Below are positions 1 to 6,909 of a DNA stretch of 64,000 nt, piece by piece; position 1 is the first letter of the stretch; each line of letters opens with the position of its first letter. The translations under genes were made by a program, and so were the position numbers. The notes under the pieces are model-generated. The model searched no databases, was not told the DNA's origin, and saw only the letters and a list, made by a program, of their open reading frames with translations. Source of the DNA: Verrucomicrobiales bacterium (GTDB lineage Bacteria > Verrucomicrobiota > Verrucomicrobiia > Limisphaerales > UBA9464); NCBI GenBank assembly GCA_027488845.1, contig JAIYBC010000025.1:186001-250000 (forward strand), read 5' to 3'.

Positions 1-314
1 TGAAGAAGCTGAGCGCTGCCGCTCTGGAAGAGGGCCTGAAGGAGATTCCGACGTGGACCCGGAAGGGTGAAGTCCTTGAGAAGACCTTCGAGTTCCCCGC
101 ATTCGGAACCGCGATCACCTTCGTGACCAAGGTCGCCTGGGCGGCCGAGAAGGTGAACCATCATCCGGACATCGACATCCGGTGGAACAAGGTGCGTTTG
201 AGCCTGACGACCCACGACGCCGGCGGATTGACCGACCTGGATCTCGGCTTGGCAGCCAAATGCGACACTTTGGCCGGACAGGTGGTCCGGGTGCGCAAGA
301 CGCCGGCGGCCTGA
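1..314 (+). CDS. phhB: 4a-hydroxytetrahydrobiopterin dehydratase (pterin-4a-carbinolamine dehydratase), 5' end at window edge
   Basis: Pterin-4a-carbinolamine dehydratases recycle the pterin cofactor of aromatic amino acid hydroxylases and also act in alternative pterin metabolism. The reading frame starts with AAG at base 3, and bases 1-2 (TG) would complete an ATG if the preceding base is A, so probably only one base is missing. Visible family features are an N-terminal LSxxxLEEGL segment, a WTRKG turn, the AEKVNHHPDI motif that carries the catalytic histidines, and LTTHDAGGLTDLDLGLA near the C-terminus. About 103 residues fit the normal family length of roughly 95-110. No aromatic hydroxylase is visible next to it. 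Confidence 0.9.
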   Translation, partial: KKLSAAALEEGLKEIPTWTRKGEVLEKTFEFPAFGTAITFVTKVAWAAEKVNHHPDIDIRWNKVRLSLTTHDAGGLTDLDLGLAAKCDTLAGQVVRVRKTPAA

Positions 315-362
315 GGAGCTGGGGCGTCTTGGGCCTGAGTCCCGGCTGTTCTGGCTGGGCTT

Positions 363-1367
363 CTACTTGGAGAGGAAGAACCCCCGCTGCTTTTCGCTGA
401 TCGGGTAACCGACCCGCTCCATGGCGAGCATCATGTCCTCCCAGACCTTCCGCTTCTCCGTGATGGCCTGGTTCCGCAGCAGGTACGCCGGATGGTAGGT
501 GGGCATGACCGGGATCCCCCGGTAATCCTGCCAGGTCCCGCGGAGCCGGGTGATGCCGAGGGCGTTTTTGCCCAGCAGACCCTCCATGGCGGTGGCGCCG
601 AGGGCGACCATGGCCTGCGGCTGGATGATCTCGATCTGCTTCTCGAGCCAGGGGATGCAGGTGTCCATCTCGTCGGGCCTCGGCTTGCGGTTGCCGGCGG
701 TCTGTCCGGGGGTGTCGGGACGGCACTTCAGGATGTTCGCGATGAACACCGTGTCCCGGGAAAGACCCATCGCGGTGATGATCTTGGTCAGCAGTTCCCC
801 CGCCTTGCCGACGAACGGTTCCCCTTGGAGGTCCTCGTCGGCCCCCGGCGCCTCGCCCACGAACAGGAGCCGAGCGTCGACGTCGCCGACACCGAAGACC
901 ACGGTGTTCCGAGAGGCGACGAGGTTGGGACAGCGGACGCAGGCGAGCACCTGTGTGCGCAACCCGGCGAGTGCGGCCTGTTTCGCTTCCCGGGTGAGCG
1001 GAGGCGGCAACGGCAGCGGCGGCTTGGAAGGAACTGGGTTGGACGGCATGGGCGCTGCGGCTTTGGACCAGCGGGAGCGGGCGGCGGCGGAAGGGACGGT
1101 GGACGGCTTCGCCGCCGAGACCGAAGGGTAACCGACCGAATCGGCGAAGGTCGGTCGGACAGCGGTGGTGGAAGCGGGAACCTTGGGCCGTTCGGAAACG
1201 GGTCCCGGCCCGGGCCTCTCAGGTGGCCGGGTGGCACGGACAACCGGCTTGGCCGACAGTGCGGCCAAGGTCTCCGATCGGACCGGCACGTGTTCGACAC
1301 CCTGAGACTTCAGGATCTCCAGGTGCCGGATCGTGGCGTCGAGCAATTGGTGGTACGCGTCGGACAT
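363..1367 (-). CDS. Type-4/5-like uracil-DNA glycosylase with [4Fe-4S] cluster and long N-terminal extension
   Basis: Removes uracil from DNA at the start of base excision repair. The 334-residue protein has a low-complexity, Pro/Ala-rich N-terminal region (about residues 1-125) before the catalytic domain. Cluster cysteines are C143 and C146 (CVRC), C215 (ILKCRP) and C237. Motif GEAPGADED lies at 171-179 and the second active-site motif HPAYLLR at 292-298. The ATG at 1367 is chosen because the reading frame beyond it is antisense to pyruvate kinase. It is divergent from pyruvate kinase with about 105 bp between starts. The family is also annotated as SPO1 DNA polymerase-related. The extension resembles that of other long family-4 members; its role is unknown. 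Confidence 0.9.
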   Translation of the reverse strand: MSDAYHQLLDATIRHLEILKSQGVEHVPVRSETLAALSAKPVVRATRPPERPGPGPVSERPKVPASTTAVRPTFADSVGYPSVSAAKPSTVPSAAARSRWSKAAAPMPSNPVPSKPPLPLPPPLTREAKQAALAGLRTQVLACVRCPNLVASRNTVVFGVGDVDARLLFVGEAPGADEDLQGEPFVGKAGELLTKIITAMGLSRDTVFIANILKCRPDTPGQTAGNRKPRPDEMDTCIPWLEKQIEIIQPQAMVALGATAMEGLLGKNALGITRLRGTWQDYRGIPVMPTYHPAYLLRNQAITEKRKVWEDMMLAMERVGYPISEKQRGFFLSK

Positions 1368-1472
1368 CCGGGTCCCGGAAGACTTTCCCTTTGCGGTCAC
1401 CTTGCCAAGGCCGCAGCGGATCGGCGACCGGTGGCTGGACGAAATTCCCCGATGGTCCACGATGGGTGCGCC

Positions 1473-2900
1473 ATGGCGTACCCGACCACCCGGAAGACGA
1501 AGATCATCGCCACTCTCGGCCCCGCCACCGAATCCCCCGAGATGCTCGGTCGGCTTCTGAAGGCGGGGGTGAACGTGTTCCGGCTGAACATGAGCCACGC
1601 GAAGACCGAGTGGGTCCGGCGTGTCGTCCGCGACATCCGGCACATCGCCGAGTCCGAGGGCATCGCCGCCGGCATCCTGCTCGACACCCAGGGACCCTCG
1701 ATCCGCACCGGGGACGTCGACGGGAAGATCCCCCTCGCCGTGGGCGACACGTTCTATTTCACGGTGAAGGGCGATTCCGTTCCCGGCGCGAAGTGGACCA
1801 GCGTCGGCTACGACCAGTTCGCGGACGACGTGAACACGGGCGACACGCTCATCGTGGACAACGGGGAGCTGAAGATGCGCATCCGGGCGAAGACCCCGAC
1901 GCGTGTGGAGTGCGAGGTCCTCACCGAGGGCAGCATCGGAAGCCGACGCCACATCAACCTGCCCGGCGTCCATGTCTCCCTGCCGGCGCTGACCGAGAAG
2001 GACCGCGCCGACGTCCGACTCGGCTTGGAGGTCGGCGTGGACTACGTGGCGCTGAGCTTCGTCCGCGAGGCGTCGGACATCGAACTCCTGCGCGACTTCA
2101 TCCGCTCGCTCAACAGCGTCCACCAGCCGCAGATCGTCGCGAAGATCGAGCACCAGTTCGCGGTGAACCACTTCGACGCCATCGCGCGGGCGGCGGACGT
2201 CATCATGGTCGCCCGGGGCGACCTCGGGATCGAATGCCCGTACGAGGAGCTGCCGATCATCCAGCGGCGCATCGTGAAGCAGTGCCAGCGCATCGGACGA
2301 CCGGTGATCGTCGCGACCCACATGCTCGAGAGCATGATCGAGAACCCGCTGCCGACCCGCGCGGAGATCACCGACGTCGCCAACGCGGTCTTCGAGCAGG
2401 CGGACGCCATCATGCTCAGCGGCGAGACCACGGTCGGGAAGTACCCCGTGGCCTGCATCGAGGTGATGGACACGATCGCGCGCCGCATCGAGCGCAGCGG
2501 CGGCGCGAACTACCACGAGGAGGCGGAGCTGACCTCGCCGCGGCAGAAGCTGGTCCGGAGCGCGGTGAAGCTGGCCGACGACCTCCGCGCGGAGGCGATC
2601 CTGATCTTCACGCGCCGCGGACACATGGCGAGGTATGCCTCGTGGATGCGTCCCCGCACGGCCAAGATCTTCGCCTTCGCTGAGCGTTGGCCGGATGCGG
2701 ACGCCTTGACGCTGTGCCGCGGGCTGACGCTGCGTGTGGTGAAGTTCAACCACGCCCAACCCGACCGCACCGTGGACAGCGCCGTCGACCAGCTGATCGC
2801 CGCCGGCCTGGTCCAACGCGGAGAGACCCTCGTCGTGGTCAGCAACGTCGCCTCCGGAGACCGCATCGTGGACGGCGTGAAGATCCGCACGATCGACTGA
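1473..2900 (+). CDS. pyk: Pyruvate kinase
   Basis: Catalyses the last step of glycolysis, phosphoenolpyruvate plus ADP to pyruvate plus ATP. The 475-residue length and the motifs fit the family: TKIIATLGPA near the N-terminus, RLNMSHA, LDTQGPSIRTG, the active-site segment IVAKIEHQ, MVARGDLGIE, and ATHMLESMIENPLPTRAEI followed by MLSGETTVGKYP. The C-terminal third is the regulatory domain. The ATG at 1473 places the conserved KIIATLGPA eight residues in; an in-frame ATG at 1452 would add only seven residues. No strong Shine-Dalgarno sequence precedes either. The only close neighbour is the divergent uracil-DNA glycosylase gene. Confidence 0.96.
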   Translation: MAYPTTRKTKIIATLGPATESPEMLGRLLKAGVNVFRLNMSHAKTEWVRRVVRDIRHIAESEGIAAGILLDTQGPSIRTGDVDGKIPLAVGDTFYFTVKGDSVPGAKWTSVGYDQFADDVNTGDTLIVDNGELKMRIRAKTPTRVECEVLTEGSIGSRRHINLPGVHVSLPALTEKDRADVRLGLEVGVDYVALSFVREASDIELLRDFIRSLNSVHQPQIVAKIEHQFAVNHFDAIARAADVIMVARGDLGIECPYEELPIIQRRIVKQCQRIGRPVIVATHMLESMIENPLPTRAEITDVANAVFEQADAIMLSGETTVGKYPVACIEVMDTIARRIERSGGANYHEEAELTSPRQKLVRSAVKLADDLRAEAILIFTRRGHMARYASWMRPRTAKIFAFAERWPDADALTLCRGLTLRVVKFNHAQPDRTVDSAVDQLIAAGLVQRGETLVVVSNVASGDRIVDGVKIRTID

Positions 2901-2939
2901 GCGGTCCGTGGTTGAGCGGGGATCCGGCCGGCCGCCGGA

Positions 2940-3341
2940 TCACTCCGGCCTTGCGAGGTCGTCGGGGAGCGGCACGCCTTCGACGAAGTCTGCGGCCACC
3001 GTCGCCGGGTTGCGCCAGCCTGAGAGACGGACGATGCCGACGCGGTTGGTGGACCGGTAGAGGACGAGACGTGTTCCCGGCGGGGGCATCTGGCTGAGCG
3101 TGTAGTCCAGCACGGCGAACCGGAGGCGCTCGTTCACCTGGATCACCCGCCCCACGCTGGCGTCGATCGGACGCAGCAGCGGAGCGCCGTTGGTTCCGGT
3201 GGCTCCCCTTCCCGACGACTTGCCTCCGCGGCAACCGGCCGCGGCGACTCCGAGAAGGACGAGCGTCAGCCCCAACCGCAGCGGGTCCGCGAGCGCGTGG
3301 GTCCGCGTGAATGCGGTGTGCGGATGCGGGGTGTGCGGCAT
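2940..3341 (-). CDS. Small lipoprotein of unknown function
   Basis: 133 residues. An N-terminal hydrophobic stretch ends in a lipobox-like AAAGC, so the mature protein is probably anchored by a lipidated cysteine. The remainder (GRVIQVNERLRFAVLDYTL ... RLVLYRSTNRVGIVRLSGW ... ADFVEGVPLPDD) has the look of a small beta-barrel domain that I associate with uncharacterised verrucomicrobial envelope proteins; this assignment is from pattern memory, not a search. The sequence is in-frame and free of oddities. It ends convergently with pyruvate kinase (39 bp gap). Confidence 0.75.
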   Translation of the reverse strand: MPHTPHPHTAFTRTHALADPLRLGLTLVLLGVAAAGCRGGKSSGRGATGTNGAPLLRPIDASVGRVIQVNERLRFAVLDYTLSQMPPPGTRLVLYRSTNRVGIVRLSGWRNPATVAADFVEGVPLPDDLARPE

Positions 3342-3409
3342 GGGGAAAGCGAAGCAGGTTCCCGAGGGCGGTCAACGGGGCGGTGAGCCGCGACACGGAC
3401 CGGAGTCCA

Positions 3410-3437
3410 TTGCATGGCCCGGTGCTTCCGTTAGGAT
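3410..3437 (+). promoter_or_regulatory. Candidate promoter for the small membrane protein gene
   Basis: TTGCAT at 3410-3415, a 16-bp spacer and TAGGAT at 3432-3437. The start codon at 3445 lies only 7 bases after the -10-like element, so transcription would begin at or beside the ATG. TTAGGA could instead serve as a ribosome binding site, since it sits at a suitable distance. Confidence 0.4.
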
Positions 3438-3444
3438 GCCTTCC

Positions 3445-3654
3445 ATGGACTGGCAGCAACCCGTGGCCTTGGCGATCGTGGCGGTCACCGCCGCGACGTT
3501 CGTCGTGCGCGCGGTGCGTGCACGGCGCAACCGCTTCGCCAAATCCATGCCCTGCGGTTGTGTGCCGCGCTCCCCGTCGAAGATGGAGGGCCTCCGCATC
3601 GAGGGCCGTCGCGGTGAACAACCGAGGATCTCCGTCGTCGGAGTCCGTCGATGA
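3445..3654 (+). CDS. Small single-pass membrane protein
   Basis: 69 residues. One transmembrane helix lies at about residues 5-22 (VALAIVAVTAATFVV), followed by a very basic stretch RAVRARRNRF and then MPCGCVP, a CxC pair. The layout resembles small FeoB-associated cysteine-rich membrane proteins, but no feoB is nearby and the function is unknown. The ATG at 3445 is preferred over 3436 because TTAGGA lies just upstream. The stop overlaps the start of the next gene (ATGA at 3651-3654), which implies translational coupling. Confidence 0.7.
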   Translation: MDWQQPVALAIVAVTAATFVVRAVRARRNRFAKSMPCGCVPRSPSKMEGLRIEGRRGEQPRISVVGVRR

Positions 3655-4343
3655 AGGTCTTCTCCGGGTTGCTGGCGGCATCCCTCGCCGTCGGTTTGGC
3701 GGCCGGTGAATCCACGCCGGACGCCGTGGCCGGTCAGGCCTTGGCGCAACGCCTTCGTTTGGTCCGACCGGAACGTGCGACGACGAACCTGGCGGTCCTC
3801 AAGCTCCGAGGCCCGGGCGGACGCAGGTCGGTGCCGTTGACCGTGGAGACCCGTCCGACGGAGTCGGGATGGGAGGTCCGCTACGAGGCGAAGCCCGAGG
3901 GTGCCGCGCCGGAAAGCCTGACCATCCTCCACGCCACCAATGCGCCGCCAACGTACCGGCCCGGGACGGAGGCCCCCACCGCGGCCGCGGAGGCGCGGTT
4001 TGCCGGCAGCGATTTCTCCCGCCTCGACCTGGGGTTGGAGTTCCTGCACTGGCCGCAACAGCGCGTGGTGGGTCGGGAACTCAGCAACGGTCGGACCTGC
4101 GACGTGCTGGAGAGCCGGCCCGAGGACGCCGCTCCCTATGGATCCGTGCGCTCGTGGGTCGACACCGAACACGGCGTCATCCTGAGCGCCGAGGCCTACG
4201 ACGCGAAGAAGGTCCGCCTGAAGCAGTTTTCGGTGACCCACTTCCGGGAGGTGGCGGACCAGTGGACGTTCAGTCTCAGCATCGTGGACGACCGTCGCGG
4301 TTCGAAGACCGAGCTGAGCTACGAGACCGCGCCGCAGCGCTAG
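3651..4343 (+). CDS. Outer-membrane lipoprotein-sorting-like secreted protein (LolA/TP_0789-type fold)
   Basis: 230 residues with a signal peptide (MKVFSGLLAASLAVGLAAG). The segment FSRLDLGLEFLHWPQQRVV followed by CDVLESRP and a repeated strand pattern (SVRSWVDTEHGVILSAEAYD, KVRLKQFSVTHFREV) is typical of proteins annotated as outer membrane lipoprotein-sorting protein, a periplasmic half-barrel that binds acyl chains. Its actual cargo cannot be read from sequence. It is coupled to the preceding small membrane protein by a 4-base overlap and ends 4 bp from the convergent yihY-like gene. Confidence 0.75.
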   Translation: MKVFSGLLAASLAVGLAAGESTPDAVAGQALAQRLRLVRPERATTNLAVLKLRGPGGRRSVPLTVETRPTESGWEVRYEAKPEGAAPESLTILHATNAPPTYRPGTEAPTAAAEARFAGSDFSRLDLGLEFLHWPQQRVVGRELSNGRTCDVLESRPEDAAPYGSVRSWVDTEHGVILSAEAYDAKKVRLKQFSVTHFREVADQWTFSLSIVDDRRGSKTELSYETAPQR

Positions 4344-4347
4344 GGGA

Positions 4348-5718
4348 TCAGACGCGGGCGACCAGGTCGGCGAGGGAACGGTCGTCGGCGCGATCCCGTT
4401 CGGCCTTCCGCACCGCGTCGAGTTCGGATCGCACCACACCGCGGAGAGGGTCGTCGGCCGTGACCAGTTCCTCGCCGTTGGCAGAGCGGAGCGCGTCGAG
4501 GATGTCCTGGACGCGGATCCTCTCGATCGGCCGTGCGGGGAGGAATGCGGGCTCCACTCCGGTGGTCTCCTGCAACAGCCGCGCATTCGCGAGGGACTTC
4601 AGCAGGTTCGCGGTCAGCTTGGGCGGGATGCCGAGGTGGTTGGACAGGCCTTGTGCACCCAACGGGTTTTCGCCGGCGGCGAAACGTCGGGCGATCTCGA
4701 CCGCGAGACGCAGCGCGGCGAACTCGCGCCCGTTCTGGTTCACCTTCTCCGCCTGGCGTTCCTGCAGGTACGCGTGCCGGTTCTGGTACACGTAGGCCAC
4801 CTGTGCGCCGAACAGGAGGATGAGCCACGAGAAGTAGAGGCCGATGAGGAAGAGCGGGATGGCGCCGAGCGAACCGTAGATCGCGGAGTAGGTGACGACG
4901 CGGGTGTTGTAGAAGGCGCTCAGCTGGGTGTTGGCCCACCAGAGGGCGGCCGCGACCACGGCGCCGACGAGGGCGGACCGCGTCTCGACACGCGTGTTCG
5001 GCATGAGCAGGTAGAAGAGCCCGAAGGCGACGGTCAACGTGGCCACCGGCAGCAACGCGGTGTTGAGCACGCCGATCAGCGGCAGCTCCTTGAGCCAGCT
5101 CACCTGGTCCACCGTCGCCCGCACATAGCTGGAGGTGGTGACGATCGCCATCACCGCGGGACCGAGGGTCATGACGCCCCAGTAGAGCAGGATGCTGTTC
5201 CACCAGGACCGGGACTTGGAGACGCCCCAGATGTCGTTGAACGCGGCCTCGATCGTCCGCATGAGGGAGATGGCGGCGAACACGAGGCCGGCCATGGCGG
5301 TGACGCCGATGGTTCCGAAACGGATCTTGCCCACGAAATCCACGATGTTCTTCACCGCCACATGGCGGGCCGAGTCGCCGTCCTTCTGGTCGGAGAGGCC
5401 GAGCGTCGGCGCCACGTGTTGTACGAGCTGTTCGATCCAGTCGTTGATGCGGGACTCGGCGTCGTTGCTCTTGAAGACGACGAGCATCGAGATCGAGACC
5501 GCAAGCAGCGGCACGAGCGCGAGGAGCGTTGTGTAGGCGAGGGCGGAGGCGCGGACCTGGCAGCGGTTCCTCCAGAAGAACGTCCCGACGAGCGTCCAGA
5601 AGTGGATGAACGCGCGATGCCACGGGGTCCGTGTCGGATCCGCGAGCAGCGACACGTCGTCGCTGGCGGAGGCGACGACCTCATCCTGGATCCGCTTGAG
5701 ACGTGACGGCTCCGACAT
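4348..5718 (-). CDS. YihY/BrkB-family inner membrane protein
   Basis: 456 residues. The N-terminal part is cytoplasmic, and the family signature ASALAYTTLLALVPLLAVSI lies at about residues 62-81. About six transmembrane helices follow, including FGTIGVTAMAGLVFAAISLM, a segment near PAVMAIVTTSSYVRA, TALLPVATLTVAFGLFYLLM, LVGAVVAAALWWANTQLSAF and SAIYGSLGAIPLFLIGLYFSWLILLFG. The C-terminal 150 residues look like a winged-helix-type cytoplasmic domain (GAQGLSNHLGIPPKLTANLL). The family was once called ribonuclease BN, a misassignment. Function is unknown, possibly transport or envelope related. Confidence 0.9.
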   Translation of the reverse strand: MSEPSRLKRIQDEVVASASDDVSLLADPTRTPWHRAFIHFWTLVGTFFWRNRCQVRASALAYTTLLALVPLLAVSISMLVVFKSNDAESRINDWIEQLVQHVAPTLGLSDQKDGDSARHVAVKNIVDFVGKIRFGTIGVTAMAGLVFAAISLMRTIEAAFNDIWGVSKSRSWWNSILLYWGVMTLGPAVMAIVTTSSYVRATVDQVSWLKELPLIGVLNTALLPVATLTVAFGLFYLLMPNTRVETRSALVGAVVAAALWWANTQLSAFYNTRVVTYSAIYGSLGAIPLFLIGLYFSWLILLFGAQVAYVYQNRHAYLQERQAEKVNQNGREFAALRLAVEIARRFAAGENPLGAQGLSNHLGIPPKLTANLLKSLANARLLQETTGVEPAFLPARPIERIRVQDILDALRSANGEELVTADDPLRGVVRSELDAVRKAERDRADDRSLADLVARV

Positions 5719-5724
5719 GGCATG

Positions 5725-5752
5725 AGGCTACGCAACGCCGTGGGTCCGGCAA
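5725..5752 (-). promoter_or_regulatory. Candidate promoter of the YihY-family gene
   Basis: Read on the minus strand: TTGCCG (5752-5747), a 16-bp spacer and TAGCCT (5730-5725). The ATG at 5718 is 6 bases beyond the -10-like element, which predicts a leaderless transcript. Confidence 0.5.
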
Positions 5753-5838
5753 CTGGCCAGTTCCGGCTTCGCCGAAGCCGGACGACCGTTGCCCACCACA
5801 ACGATGCCGGCCTTGGGAAGGAATCGGCGTTGGGGCGT

Positions 5839-6783
5839 CTAGAACCAGCCGAGGCGTCGGTGGTTGAGGTGGTAAAGCCCACCGAGCAGGCGGGCCGAGA
5901 AGAAGGCGGACCACAGGCCGTCGAATTCATCGACGACGCGGCCGACGATTCCGAGGGCACCCGGAAGATCGCCCAGCTTGCCGGTCAGGGCCTTCAGTCC
6001 GCCAAGGAGGACCAACACGAAAAGGGTGAGAAGATACTGTCCGGGAATCCGGGCGATGGACCGGACCACGAGCATGGGATTCAACGCAGCGACGCTGTCG
6101 TACATCGCGATGCCGAGCAGCGACATCGGAAGGTAGAGGGCGCCGACGAGAAGGGCCAAAAGGCCGACAACGACGCGGACCGGTGATCCGTTTGCCTTCG
6201 GTCCGATGAGCAGGAAGAAGCCGGGTGCGAAGCACAGGAGGATGGCGACCACCCATTGGGAGGTTTTCACCAGCAACTCGCCGAAGCCTTCGAACTCCGG
6301 CCAGGTGGGCGGCCGCTGCTCTCCATGCGCGCTGCCCTGCACGATCTGCTGCAGCATCAGGAGCAGATACCCCCAGGACGTAACCGTGAGGAGGAAGCTG
6401 AACTGCCCGACGAAGTTCAGGACGGTGAAGACGAGCGTGCCGGTGATCAGGATGATGATGCCATCGCCCCGGAACGGGTAGGACAGCGCATCGGAGACCA
6501 AGGTGCCGAAGCCGGGTTCCCGACTCCTGGAGTCCTGGGACTGTCCCGCGTCGGCGACCGGAGCCGGGGCTTGGGCGGACGGACCCACCCCTGGGAACAG
6601 GGAGTCCAACGTCACCCACTCGGCCATGCCTTCACCCCAGGCGAGGTCCGAAGGCTGGACCGACCCGGCTTCGAGCATGCCCCGAACCGAGTCCTTGGGA
6701 AACGGACTCACCTGCTGGTCACCCTGCAGCAGGAGCAGTTGTTCGGGGATCACAGGCCGCCATGATGCGAAGCCGGTTCGCAC
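5839..6783 (-). CDS. GYF_2-like domain plus DUF4013-like multi-pass membrane protein
   Basis: 314 residues from a GTG start at 6783; a second in-frame GTG at 6753 is equally possible. Residues about 12-60 resemble the GYF_2 domain (QGDQQVSPFPKDSVRGML ... DLAWGEGMAEWVTLDSLFP), a protein-interaction module at the N-terminus of many envelope proteins. A Pro/Ala linker follows, then a C-terminal region with about five hydrophobic helices (DGIIILITGTLVFTVLNFVG, WVVAILLCFAPGFFLLIG, VVVGLLALLVGALYLPMSL, YLLTLFVLVLLGGL) of DUF4013/YIP1 type. The role is unknown. It lies downstream of mnmG on the same strand, 126 bp away. Confidence 0.75.
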   Translation of the reverse strand: MRTGFASWRPVIPEQLLLLQGDQQVSPFPKDSVRGMLEAGSVQPSDLAWGEGMAEWVTLDSLFPGVGPSAQAPAPVADAGQSQDSRSREPGFGTLVSDALSYPFRGDGIIILITGTLVFTVLNFVGQFSFLLTVTSWGYLLLMLQQIVQGSAHGEQRPPTWPEFEGFGELLVKTSQWVVAILLCFAPGFFLLIGPKANGSPVRVVVGLLALLVGALYLPMSLLGIAMYDSVAALNPMLVVRSIARIPGQYLLTLFVLVLLGGLKALTGKLGDLPGALGIVGRVVDEFDGLWSAFFSARLLGGLYHLNHRRLGWF

Positions 6784-6854
6784 CGTCGAGCGCCGGCTGT
6801 CGCCGATTTGCCTTCGAACAAGGCGGGACTCCCGAAGAACGTTCCGTTGCCGAA

Positions 6855-6909
6855 TGGTTGCCGTATTCCAAATCAGATATAAAAACCTGATTGATAAATA
6901 CTTATGAAA
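6855..6909. other. AT-rich patch between mnmG and the GYF gene
   Basis: A strikingly AT-rich stretch in GC-rich surroundings. It holds a weak inverted repeat (AATCAG at 6871-6876, CTGATT at 6887-6892, 10-base loop). It could hold the GYF gene promoter or a weak mnmG terminator. It lacks the U-tract of a classical terminator. Confidence 0.35.

Noticed and set aside
492-1472. Long upstream extension of the pyruvate kinase reading frame
   Set aside because: It is antisense to the uracil-DNA glycosylase gene and lacks pyruvate kinase features; the family begins near 1473.
1368-2816. Open extension of the uracil-DNA glycosylase frame across pyruvate kinase
   Set aside because: The translation is a Arg/Asp/Val-rich antisense shadow of pyruvate kinase.
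6871-6892. AATCAG/CTGATT hairpin as mnmG terminator
   Set aside because: Only 6 bp with a 10-base loop and no U-tract after it; kept only as an AT-rich patch.
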